Origin: Hesseltinella vesiculosa | Taxonomy: Eukaryota; Mucoromycota; Mucoromycetes; Mucorales; Cunninghamellaceae | Direction: 5' to 3' | Length of the DNA stretch: 64,000 bases | Assembly (NCBI GenBank): GCA_002104935.1 | Contig: MCGT01000057.1 | Location: forward strand, 1 to 64,000 | Shown here: positions 24,132 through 34,712 of the stretch, piece after piece | How the letters are laid out: every line of letters begins with the position of its first letter | How positions within the stretch are numbered: position 1 is the first letter of the stretch | The notes under the pieces: model-generated | Database searches by the model: none | Told to the model about the DNA's origin: nothing | What the model saw: only the letters and a program-made list of their open reading frames with translations | Position numbers and translations under genes: made by a program

Positions 24132-24488
24132 ATGGCTTCGTTTTGGAAATCAACAAAATCATACGACACTGGGTTAGACGTGCCTAACTATTCCACTCCT
24201 TCACCGTCGACGTCCTCCTTTCGATCGGCCTCGACCTCGACGGCCTTGACTTATACCAGCAGCCTCGCCAGCGACCCTGAGCTTACGCTGGGTGACGACA
24301 GTGATGCTGATTATACCCAGGCGCTCTTACAATCCGACATGTTTGCCTACCTTAGACCCAGCCTGCCACACGTCAACAATGATCTGGAGGACGACATTGA
24401 CACTGCGCAGGTGTCTTTGGATCGCCTGCGACTGATGGTCACCCACTTTCAACCGCCCGAGGCCAAAGGCAAGACACCTGGCCCCTAA
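24132..24488 (+). CDS. Small hypothetical protein, 118 aa
   Basis: Single-exon frame starting MASFWKSTKSYDTG, about 70 bp after a TATA-like TTATAAATG. The N-terminal half is Ser/Thr-rich. The acidic C-terminal half (LEDDIDTAQVSLDRLRLMV) is predicted helical and ends KGKTPGP. The stop is followed by a typical T-rich 3' flank. No domain or localisation signal is recognised. Coding status is supported by codon-like composition and an adjacent promoter-like element, not by homology. Confidence 0.5.
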   Translation: MASFWKSTKSYDTGLDVPNYSTPSPSTSSFRSASTSTALTYTSSLASDPELTLGDDSDADYTQALLQSDMFAYLRPSLPHVNNDLEDDIDTAQVSLDRLRLMVTHFQPPEAKGKTPGP

Positions 24489-24649
24489 ATCAACACCAGA
24501 CATACCCGATTTATTTACTCCATCTCTTTATCTCTCGTTCGGTCTTGTATTTTCTGTTTTGTAATAGAATCATGACTCTATACCATCATCCTTGTGTATT
24601 ATTTATTTTGCGGCAAAATTAAAAAAAAAAAAAGTCTTCTAAGCTTGTT

Positions 24650-25778
24650 TCAGGGAGTTTGGTCATCTCCGATCAACCAATCACGTGCACTTTGAGCACT
24701 TCGGATGTGATGACCTTGGAAACGTTGCAAATCTAAGGGCAGAGAAATGAATCAGACGACGACCCTTTTCTTTTTTCTTTTTTCTTTTTTTTTTTTGGTT
24801 ACCCTGTTCTTGCTGTTGCTGGTTATCGGAGGAGCAAGGGAATGAACCATTGCCAGCCGAAGTGTTGTAGAAGACATCGAGGGACTCAACATACATGTAA
24901 GCGTTGGTGGCGGGCGGGCCTTGGCTGAAGTTGGGATTGTTGTCTGACCAGTGGCTCATCATGAGGCGGCCAGGGTCCCTTGGGACGTTGTAATTCATGT
25001 AGCGGGACCATTGGTTATCGACGTAAAAATTGACATAGCCAGGGAACCAATCGAAGCGGTAGGTGTGAAACTCTTTGGAGGGGTCAAAACCCAGGACATG
25101 GTTTTCATGGGTAAGGTTGTTGGCTCGGCCATTGACGGTAGGGGCAGCTGGATGCAAGGCAAAATAGGTCTGGGGGGGCTTGACAGCTGAGACGGTTTCG
25201 ATGTCGATCTCGCCTTGGATGGGGCTGATAAAGTACAACGCACCAACGGTGCCAGACACATTGGTGAAGCGGATGCGGGCTTCAAACGAGCCGTACAGCA
25301 TCGACGTCTCGATCTTGGTACCCACGGCTGAGCAACGGATGTCATCGTTAATCATCAATTGTCGAGGTAAGAAGCGATGGAAGCGAGAAGGCAGGAGGCG
25401 ATGGAATTGGCGAGAGATGAAACGACGAAACATGGCATTTTTTTTTCGGATGTCTGCACTGCCGTTGTTAGTGACCGCCAGCTCCAGTCCTTCTGGAACG
25501 AGTTGGACATTGGATTTGTTGAATTTGCGGACGTAGCCGTTCTTTTCATTGTGCATGCCAATGGCGTATTCGGCAGTGAAAAACAGTTTGTCAAAGTCTG
25601 GCCTTGTCATGTTTGTAAAGTTCAGAGACAGATGGTTTTGCCAAGGTTCACCCTGCGGTCCAGCACAATTGGCTGGTGGCTGCCATTGGCCTTGGTCGGT
25701 CTGTGCTTGGCATAGATCATGCAGGAATATCAGCAGCAATGTTATAAACATGACATGACATTGCTTGGACCAGCTCAT
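24650..25778 (-). CDS. Secreted GH16 glycoside hydrolase / transglycosylase
   Basis: Start at 25778 gives the signal peptide MSWSKQCHVMFITLLLIFLH ending near CQAQ. The catalytic motif is GEIDIE (nucleophile Glu, Asp, acid/base Glu) without the beta-bulge residue, as in lichenase, XTH and Crh-type GH16. Supporting stretches are LYGSFEARIRF, YRFDWFPGYVNFYVDN and HWSDNNPNFSQGPP. Several N-glycosylation sequons occur. It should act on beta-glucan in the wall or medium. Two oddities: a basic in-frame insert (FRRFISRQFHRLLPSRFHRF) near residue 125, and an uncertain 3' end. A GT-AG intron at 24733-24802 gives a 27-residue tail ending at 24650. Without splicing the frame runs into Lys-rich sequence and stops at 24681. 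Confidence 0.88.
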
Positions 25779-26558
25779 TCTTTGGTTTTCAAACGATGTT
25801 GGTGAAAAGAAGGGCTTCAAGAAGGAGAAACAAACAAATCAGAAAGAAAAGCTGCTGGCCATTCATTTCGAAACTTTTTTTTTTTAGGTCGCTTTTTTTT
25901 TCATCGAGTGAAATCCCTGGAAGATCCGTCCTAAAAAGGAAATGTCTTGTGCTAAATCATGCAGGAAGGCAAGTAAAAAGAAAGTAGTCTTTTTTCAAGA
26001 ACAAGACCGCCAAGCTTTGGGAGCAAAAAGAAAAGGCAAAGCCTGCGTCTAATATGCTGTTGTGATAGGGGTGTGAATATTTGTTCTAATGTAATGTACC
26101 TATGATTCACCCTGATAGCCCAGATTGTCAAACAGCAGAGGGAGGACATTGAAAAATGAGGAAGAGGCCGACACCTAAAAAGAGGGCAGGCGGCGGTCGA
26201 GCCAATTTCTTTTCTTTTTTATTTCTTCATTTTTTTTAATATTTAAACACCAAGAAAGTTCCTTTTGTTTTTTTCATCGTTTTATAGTTTTTTCTTTTTT
26301 GTTGTTGTTGCGTTATTTACGTTTGATTGTTCTTTTCCTATCTCTTGTTGTATTTGCCATAAGGGCCTTGTTTATTTTATTACTATCTCCTCTTGTTTTC
26401 TTTGGTGTTTGGTTCGTTCTTCAGTGCAATACTGATTTGAAGGGACGTAGTCCTTTCACTTTTGATCTTACCTCCTCCTTTCAACCCTTTTGATCTTTTT
26501 TTTTTCTATCTTTATTTGACTCTTCTCCGTGACTCGTTTTGATCTTCGAAGCTTCTCC
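25779..26558. other. Divergent intergenic region, GH16 and CCCH gene
   Basis: 780 bp between two divergently transcribed genes, T-rich on the CCCH side. Likely holds both promoters. No specific site claimed. Confidence 0.4.
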
Positions 26559-27635
26559 ATGATGCTCCCCAAGTACAAAAAAGGTAACTTGGCTCTGAAG
26601 TGTGGGTATACAGGACGAACGGATAAAAACAAGTGCTCATATTTTATTAAAATGATAGACTCAGCAGCCATCAAGCTGGTTAAAGATAACCATGGTAATC
26701 ATGATCGTCGTGCATCGACATCATCTCGATCCAGCGATGAAGATCTTGAAGAAAAACGAAAGCGGTTGTACAAGACTGAACTCTGCCGCAATTGGAGTGA
26801 AACTGGCGCCTGCAGGTAGGCTTTTTTTTTTCAAGTTTTTTTTTGCATGTGATCCCTGGCAATTTTTTGCCTGAATTTTGCTGTGTCACAAAAAGAAGGG
26901 AGGTCAGATGATTAAGTTCTTTTTTTTTCCCTGTCATCCAGATATCTAGAAAAGTGTCAATATGCGCATGGGGTGGAAGAATTGATTCAAGTGGAACGCC
27001 ATCCTCGTTACAAGACTGAGGAATGCCGCACGTTTTCCCGAGAAGGAACCTGTTGCTACGGTTCTCGCTGTACTTTTATCCATGATCCCAACAGCCACCG
27101 CCGTCACTTGCAACAACAGCAACAGGTGCTCAGTAACGACGTTTTGATTCCCTCGACATCGTCATCGAGCATGGCTAGCAAAAACAGTAGTTCTACCTCG
27201 TTACCTTTGTCGGTTCACCCTCGTCCTCCACGCATGGTCTTCGACTCGCTTCGTTCTTCTTTCTCCAGCCCCACCTCGCCTTCCTTACTCGTGATCCATT
27301 CTCCTGTCTCTCCTATTTCACCCATCACGCCAACCTTGGATGGGTTTCCTTTGGCTTCGACGTCAACCAACAGCCATCAAGTTTCCCTCCCTGTCCTCGA
27401 CCAACAACTGCACGCCTCTTTTTTCTCCAGGCCCATCATTGACCGTCGTGCCTCCACTTCCTCCGCTCCTCCCTCCTCCCCCATCGTCCCCTTGTCCAGC
27501 CCTTCCTCTGTCTCCAGTCTGAAAACGTACTCGCTTTTCTCCCGCAAGCACGCCGATATCTGGGGAAAGAAGGATGGTCTTCCCGAAAAGCTGGTTTCCT
27601 CCAGTTCCGTGCCTTTTTCTTACTTTAGCAAGTAA
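26559..27635 (+). CDS. Tandem CCCH zinc-finger protein (tristetraprolin/Cth1-like)
   Basis: Exons 26559-26815 and 26942-27635 give 316 residues from the first ATG; ATG at 26562 and 26655 are alternatives. Two C-x8-C-x5-C-x3-H fingers are spaced as in TTP/TIS11. Each is preceded by the family lead-in: YKTELCRNWSETGACR(Y) and YKTEECRTFSREGTCCYGSR. The single intron falls inside finger 1. The C-terminal 180 residues are Ser/Pro-rich. Proteins of this class bind AU-rich 3' UTR elements and trigger mRNA deadenylation and decay, often in iron or stress responses. The fingers make the biochemical class secure. Target mRNAs are unknown. Confidence 0.92.
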
Positions 27636-27856
27636 GCCTTTTTACCTTCACATACCTCGCCTCTTTTACTTTGCATTATACATATCCCCGTCGTTTTTTT
27701 TTCTGTATTCCTTCTCACATCCCTCTGGTTCAAATGCCTTTGATTTTATCCAAAAAAAAATGTTTATCCGGTATATTCCCTCTCTCTCTCTCTCTCTTCT
27801 CGGTTTTACTCCCCCTCGAATGTGACATGAAATAAAAAAAAAAGAGTTCAATGGAC

Positions 27857-28170
27857 CTAACAAAAGGTGACTTTAGTACATTTCCTATCCTCCTCAACAA
27901 ACACGTTGATGCGACCAGGAACAAAATCCCGAGTCATGATATCATTTGGTCCTAATACACGGTATGGTTCAGGCAAGGCTGTTGCGTTGAACACCTGCTG
28001 GAGAGCGTCAGTGGTTCTGCTGTGTTCAGTTTCCACTTTTACTCTACCTGATCGTCTTGCTCGTTCACTTGGCCTGCTTCCAAAATGATTTTTCCAATGA
28101 GCTTTTGCTTCCAAGATTCCATTTCTTCGATGGGAGGTTGGCCAGTGCTGGGATCCACCGTGAGAGACAT
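27857..28170 (-). CDS. Peptidase inhibitor I78-like small protein
   Basis: Exons 28048-28170 and 27857-27994 give 86 residues. The C-terminal half ALPEPYRVLGPNDIMTRDFV, followed by PGRINVFVEED...VTFC, fits the I78 pattern: a Leu-Pro lead, R-V-x-x-P, M-T-x-D, R-(L/I)-N-V, and a C-terminal Cys strand. The N-terminal half is a Gln/Glu-rich helix. There is no signal peptide, so a cytosolic serine-protease inhibitor is more likely than a secreted one; the role is inferred from family. The intron is 53 bp with clean GT-AG signals. The CCCH gene ends 220 bp away, tail to tail. Confidence 0.8.
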
Positions 28171-28581
28171 GATGAAGCTGGAATAGAACAAAAAAGGTGG
28201 GAAGAAAAAGAAAAAAATGGGCTGACCACGAGCCGTGCTTTTTGTTATTTTCTGCATGTCCAAAACGGGTGGATGATCCGAACATAGCGTTGGCCAATGA
28301 GAACTCTTTCAAATACACATCACCTTTCTACTTTTTATTTCTAGATGGATCGACCATGGAGACAGGCAAGCCAGTGATCCAGGGATTTTTTGCTGTCAGG
28401 CAACAAATACGGTGGAATGTTTTGCCGGCCAGCCTTTTTTTTTTATTTTTTTATTTTTCCTTCCCTGTCTTCTGGATTTTCCTTGGTGTCCTTTTTTTTT
28501 TCTCTTTGAAAAAACCTTCCTTCATTTAAATCGCTTTTTATCTCATCACCACGTCTTCTTGGGGGCTCCTTTGTTTATCCA
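28171..28581. other. Divergent promoter region, I78 and aldo-keto reductase
   Basis: 411 bp between divergent starts, rich in poly(T) on the reductase side. No gene seen. Confidence 0.4.
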
Positions 28582-30054
28582 ATGGAATATCGTTATCTGG
28601 GCAATTCAGGTCTCAAAGTGAGCGTGCTGTCCCTTGGGTCTTGGATTACTTTTGGTAAAATCATATGGAAAGACACGTAGCTTCCAACCACCATGACTCA
28701 TACATCCCTCCCCCCTTTTTTTTCACAGGAGGTCAGCTCACGGCTGGTAAGTCCCCGCTCTCCCCATGGACAGGATGCTCCATCTAAAGCTCGCGCCCTC
28801 TTTCATCTCAATAGAACAAGCAACAGAAATCGTGCAAGTTGCCTTGGAAGCAGGCATTAATCATTTCGACGTGGCCGAAAGCCATTCGGGTAGAAAAAGA
28901 GAATGAATAGAATGAGCCAAAGCGATGTTGACCCCCCCCTTTTTTTTTTCTTTGGCGTGCGTGTGTATGAAGGCGGTCAAGGCGAGATCGATCTAGGACT
29001 GGCTCTCAGGAATCAAAAGGGACTGCGACGATCGGATTTTGTCGTGTCGACCAAGGTATTCTGGGGTGGCAAAGGACCCAACGATCGCGGTCTTTCGAGA
29101 AAGCACGTCTTTGAAGGCACAGTGGCCTGCCTGCAACGTCTCCAGCTGGACTATGTAGATGTCTTATATGCGCAACGGCCGGATCCGGACACGCCTATGG
29201 AAGAAGTCGTACGAGCCTTCAACTGGTGCATTGATAAAGGCATGTCACTTTACTGGGGCACTTCGGAATGGCCAGCCTACATGATTAGTGAAGCCATGAA
29301 CATTGCCAAGCGACTGGGCCTGATTGCACCTATCACCGAAGTAATCTGTCTCCATTCGGAGCCTTTGTCGCATCCTGACCCACTGGTTTTTTTACTGCCG
29401 ATCTAGTCACCTCAATACAATATGTTGAACCGCGAACGATTGGAGAAGGAATATGCCCCGATGCATGATCTGTACAAATTGGGCATTTGTGCTTGGTCGC
29501 CCTTGGCCTCAGGTAAAAAAAGGAATCAGTGGAGGCAGTGCTGATGTGGATGATTTTTCAGGTTTATTGACAGGAAAATACAACAGTGGCACGGTGCCGT
29601 CCTATTCGCGCCTGTCGATCCAAAACCACCCGGTGATCTCTCGTTTACGCCAAAGTTTCTTCAGTGAAGAAGGCCAACGCAAGCTGGAAAAGATCAAGAA
29701 GATAGGTGTATGTATTCTCGTTTGGCAAGGATAAAAACTAAAGCTGTCATGATACTTTGCTCCTCTAGGATATAGCCAAAGAACTGGGCTGTACACCGGC
29801 TCAATTGTCCATTGCTTGGTGCCTGAATCATCCACATGTGACAACCGTCATCCTCGGTGCCTCCAACCCTGCCCAAGCTCGAGAAAATATTGAAGCCCTG
29901 AAAATACGTCATCTGTTGACACCTGAAGTTGTCAACAACTTGGACAAGGTAAGAAACGAGAGGGTCGTATCCAAAAAAATCCTTTGCTGACCAGACTTTC
30001 TGCAAGATCCTTGCCAACAAACCGGACCTGGTTTTTGATTTCCGAAAATCTTGA
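28582..30054 (+). CDS. Aldo-keto reductase, Kv-channel beta-subunit-like
   Basis: Eight exons (28582-28654, 28729-28746, 28815-28889, 28973-29340, 29407-29512, 29562-29707, 29769-29948, 30007-30054) give 337 residues. Family motifs are [40 protein letters not shown] (catalytic Lys), [39 protein letters not shown], and the cofactor-binding [13 protein letters not shown]. Close match to AKR6 (Kv-beta) proteins, which bind NADPH tightly. Exon 2 is only 18 nt. With canonical GT-AG splicing the active-site loop reads [13 protein letters not shown], where the family has Tyr in the position filled by His. The unspliced sequence just before the acceptor encodes VYEG in the same frame. Activity is therefore uncertain. 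Confidence 0.93.
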
Positions 30055-31010
30055 ATCACCTCCTTCTTCTTGGCCATATCCCCCTTTTCTTTTTTTTTTA
30101 TTTGACATGGTGTGTGTGTGTATGTTTTTTTTTTTTTTTTGCTGTCATTGGTTCTTGATCATACTTCCATTTCATCAGTTTCATAAAAAAAAAAAACCAG
30201 CCAATCTTGCCATTGAATTTGCTGTATCTCACGTTGAAGAATCCTGCAAGGTCCAGAAAAAAAAAATTAAAAAAGTTGCTCCGTTTTCTTACCCCGGATA
30301 TCCGTTGTGCCTTTCCAAAAAACGAAGCACAAGGGCGATGAAAAAAAATCCACTGGCATGCAACAAAAAGAAAAACACAAAGCCACGTTGTTTTTCTGTT
30401 CCATAGAGTGATGTGTTTCTTTTCACTTTTGTCCAACTTTCCATGTTTGGGTAAATGTCATTCAGTAATTGATTGGGGGTGGGTGTCACGAATATTCATC
30501 AACAACTGTTTCGTCATTTTTGCAGTGGATAACATGGCTGCTTATGGTAATCGCCACCCAACTTTGCTGCAACACGTTGTGGTGGCTCAACGAATCACCA
30601 TTCTCAGCTCAAGGAAAACGAGGAAAAAAAAAAAAAGGGGGTGGGGTAAAACTGTTTTTTATTGTATTTCAAGCTAAAGGTGATGGATGGTACGAGAGAT
30701 TGATATTAAATAGATAACGAGATGTATTAAATTAAAAAAAAAAGAAAGACCAAAAGCAACAAGAAGAGAAGTGGGAAGAGCAAAAAAATAAAAGGGGAAT
30801 GTCGAGGGGGTACAAAAAAGAGAGTGGAGAATACAAAGTCTTTGGAGAGGATACAGAAAAATACCTTCATCCATGACGACTAAAATTAAATAATATAAGG
30901 AGAGAATGACAGGAGAGAGATATCATAAATTGAAACGAAGGACAGGATTAACGAGAATAGCAAAAGAGTGGAAGAAAGAGAGGAGAAATGAGAGACAGGC
31001 ATTTTTTTTT
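30055..31010. other. Tail-to-tail intergenic region
   Basis: About 950 bp between convergent genes. Contains a (TG)n tract near 30108-30122, a T18 run, and several A-rich runs. The purine-rich stretch 30700-31000 is probably the 3' UTR of the minus-strand gene. No gene. Confidence 0.45.
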
Positions 31011-32539
31011 TCACCAGGCTTGGGAGGTAGGATGAGAAGAATAGGTAGGAGCAGAAGTATACGTAGGGTGAGGGGTATAGGTATTGTAGTAATCCAGAGT
31101 GGCTTGATCAAAAGGGACAGGCTCGGTTTTGGCAACACCGTCCTCGGAGCCAGAGAGGTTCAACGTGGAGGAACAAGGATGAGTGTAATAAAATGAGGAA
31201 TCCAGGGTGGTGTTGGAAGGCAGGGTGGGCGCGACAGGGAGATGCAACGACGAGGATGAGGCGGAAGGCTGTTGTTGCTGAGGTTGGACAGTTTGTGGAT
31301 AGTGTCGTTGGGGTTGTTGGAGGGACGGGCGGCGTTGCTTTTGTGGCGATACCATGCGTTGGGAGGGCTGAGATGAATAATACATGGACAAGGGAGAAGG
31401 CGAGAAGGAAGCGGTGTTGGTGGTGTCATAAAACAGAGACTGTTGGGAGGGAGTGGCAGGCGAGGAGTCGGTGACGGGTAAAGAAAAGAGCGAACTGCTG
31501 CCTTTGTGGGTGGTGTAGTCCAACAGGCTGGGCTGATCCAGGTGTTCCAAGGAGGACGAGGAAGGGGGTGGGGTTCTGGTCAGCTGGTGTTGCGGTTGGT
31601 CGGAGGGGAAGCCTTGGTGCTGTTGCTCCCGGTAAGCCATGAATTCCTGCGTGGAAAATTCCATGGAAGGGACGGACGGGGCGGCAGGCAGATGTTCCAT
31701 GGAAGCCAAGGACAAGGATGAGGTCGAAGGGTAGTTGGTGGTGGGTTGGCGCTGTTGTTGGGCATGACGGTGGGGGGCATAGACTTCTTCAGCAGTGGAG
31801 GTCAGGGCAGGGGCAGAAGCGGTGTAAGCTACCTGGAAGTGGTTTGTTGGTATATAATAATTCGCATGGGTCGCCATGGGGTTTGAATAAAAATATATTG
31901 AAGGATCGTCCACAAATAAGGGATGCAATACAGCTTCAATATTGTGTTGGATGGCTAATGCCTTTGCACGTGAGAAGGTCACCCTTCAGAAAAAATAATA
32001 AAAAAGGATCAGCAAAAAAAAAAAAATACCCAGCAACACTTACCAAACACCTTTCAGATGCATGGCACCGACTTTAACAACCACTCGACCTTTTTCATTC
32101 TTCAGAATACCATCACGTTTACCACGAGACATGCCAGTGACATTCAGTAACTTGGTACCATTGATCATATCATTATCTAAAAAAAGGAGGTTAGCCATTT
32201 TTTTATCAGATGTTGCCGAGAACGAAAAGGTTTACCTTGGCGCCTGGCAACACAAATACCATTGGCATCGACTTGATAGCAAACTGTGCCTTCATCTTCC
32301 CATAAAGAGGTGGTGATTTTTGGTCGAGGGGTGGGGTGGTGTGACTTTGGAGGGACGGCGGGAGGATTAGCGGGGAGAAGAACGGGTGCCGAGGCAGCGG
32401 CCATGGGTTGTTGTGCGTACCAAGAAAAGGTTGGTTGTAATTGTGGAGACGAGTAAAACGTTTCTTGTGGGGGTGGAGGTGGAGGTGGCAGCGATCCATC
32501 TTTAAACGTGGGGAAGGAATTGTTCGTGTACTGATACAT
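31011..32539 (-). CDS. APSES-domain transcription factor (StuA/Efg1-like)
   Basis: Exons 32236-32539, 32044-32176 and 31011-31983 give 469 residues. The APSES/KilA-N DNA-binding domain spans about residues 74-180: [73 protein letters not shown], and [12 protein letters not shown]. These are the StuA/Efg1/Sok2 consensus positions. Flanks are Pro/Gln/Ser-rich, typical of this subfamily, with no ankyrin repeats (unlike Swi4/Mbp1). Family members are PKA-responsive regulators of sporulation and morphogenesis, notable because the PKA regulatory subunit is in the same window. Both introns interrupt the DNA-binding domain. Confidence 0.95.
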
Positions 32540-34712
32540 GGTGCATGAGGGTTGTGTCGCTTCAATAAAATAAAAATATCGGTGTGTATTAAATAGGTAA
32601 TAAACAAAAGTGCGTCCTTGTGTTTCTACTATTCACTTGTGAGAGTCGATAAAGTGAGTTGTTGACAAGAAAGAAGGATAAATCAAAAGACCCAATGACA
32701 AAAAAAAAAAAAAAAGAAGAAGAAGAAAGAAAAAGGGGAGTGTGGCTCGGCGGTATTAAAAAAAAAGGCGTGCCTTCAGGATAAAAAGAGAGAGAAAAAG
32801 AAAAAGAAAAAAAAATAAACACAAGGGCAAAAAAGATCAATTACGATGGCACAAGGTACGTGGGTGAAGAGAGAGAGAGAAGGGGGGGGGCTTCCAAATA
32901 AGAGGGAAGTACAATGGTTACACGATTGATTTTGATACAAACGCGGAGTTGTTCATCTTCAACAGCACAAACCTTTTTTTTCTTTCTCACCAAAACAGAA
33001 TTTTTTTTTTATGTGATGTTTTTAATTTTTGGGCCATTTAAACTCTGTGATAATCCAGTGGGACAACTGTACCTCGTTCTTGGGTTTCGAAACAAAACCC
33101 TTACGAGAACACACGCGTTAATAGGTATGCTTGTCTGACTGGTCAAGGCTACGACTCCCCCAATTTTTTTATTTCAAGATCAGGCGATTCAATTTTTTTC
33201 ATTAAAAAAGAAATGGTAGGAAATTAGGGGAAGGCTTTCTTTTTGGGTTGTTGATCAGACCAATCAAATGTTCAGGATCAAAGGTTTCAGATGAGAAAAA
33301 TAGGCAAAAAGTCGAGGCTGATTTTTCGGTTGCCCATGGCAACCACCGAGGCAGATTTTTTGATTACATTTGACAAGCAATTTTAATTCACAATAACTGG
33401 CCAATCTTGCTAATTGAAGAAAGGATCCTGCACCTGCTGAATGATTTAATAAAGACGGGCCTAAAATAGAAAGACTTTTTTATTTCTGCTCATCAAGTGA
33501 GCTAATTTTTTGTGCCCAAGCCCAATAAGGAACGCGGCTGACATTAAAAAATGGAAAACAAAATTGGCTGATGATCCTAACACCTGGCAGCGTTCCATGG
33601 CCATCCGTTTTCCCCTTTTTTGCACAAATGAACAATGATGAAAAAAAAAAAAAACTAATTTCCATGTCATACACAAGACTACCTACATATGGGAAGACCC
33701 ATTGGCGAAGTCGAGGATACAAGGGCCGTTGGCATTCTCAGGGCTCAGTTGTAAAAACGCCACGCCCCACTCTTCCATCTCATTAGCAATAAAGCGTCTA
33801 TTTGACATTTGCCAAGACACCCACCAGTCCCCATGCGTTCTGTAAAACATGAAAGAAATAGAAACGTTCATTACTTTGGTCAGAAAAAAAAAGGGGCCAA
33901 GGGTCTTTCCCCATTTTGGCATCACCCATTTTTGTTTTTTTGTCTGTGCATCCCTTGTTGTCTGTATCATCCTGGTTTATTGTTTTCCTTATACATGCCT
34001 GGTCATTGCTCCTTTACTCCCAGTCCCTTTTTTTTCCCACCTTCATCTGTGTTCATCCCAAAATTGCAAGATTCGCCAACAAAGGAAAAAAAGGGTAGAA
34101 TCACGTTTGCCTTCTGCCGTCACCGGATTGGAGCAAAATGTGCGCGTCAACCAAGGGAAATTATTACCATAAAAAAAACCTGAAGTCTCCTTTGCCCTTT
34201 TCTTCACCGAGTTTCGCTCGTCGGCAGTCCTTCACGATCGCAGCACCAAATAAAAAGGTAAAGGTCAGGCTGGCTTTACTTTTTTTTTTTTGTCTTGACA
34301 CGTTCCCGGCCCGGATCTGAAGAAGGTTAATAGGTATCTTCGAAGAAAAAGTAGACAATGTGAGATGAATGAAGCCTCTGCGCTGGAAGGAGCGGCCAAT
34401 CAAAGGCGAGTATATTGCATGGAAGGCAGGCCATCAAAAGCAAAATGACCACTACTTGGACAACAAGACCCTCCAGGGGAGGGGGTTTCAGCCGTTTTTT
34501 TTTTTTTTCCCAATAGACTAAGCTACTTGGCAGGATCACTCTTGTATTTTTTCCAGGTTACCAGACCAGAGATATTTCATTGCTGATGACAAGGTCTTGT
34601 AGGGACAGAAAAACGTCCAGCGCCTCTTGGATTGCTGTGAAAAGAAGAAAAAAAAAAGCGAGCGCGGTTTTTTTCTATTTTCGTTCTCTTTTATCTTTCC
34701 ACCTTTGCATTA
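32540..34712. other. 2.2-kb divergent intergenic region
   Basis: Lies upstream of both the APSES gene and the helical-protein gene. GA-rich and A-rich near 32700-32890, then AT-rich. Several short frames occur (for example minus strand 33683-33970) without recognisable domains or splice continuity. Long 5' regions are usual for StuA/Efg1-type genes, so regulatory content is plausible but unproven. Confidence 0.4.

Noticed and set aside
33461..33970. Minus-strand ORFs between the APSES and helical-protein genes
   Set aside because: Contain poly-Phe from A-runs, no recognisable motif, and adjacent frames do not splice into one product.
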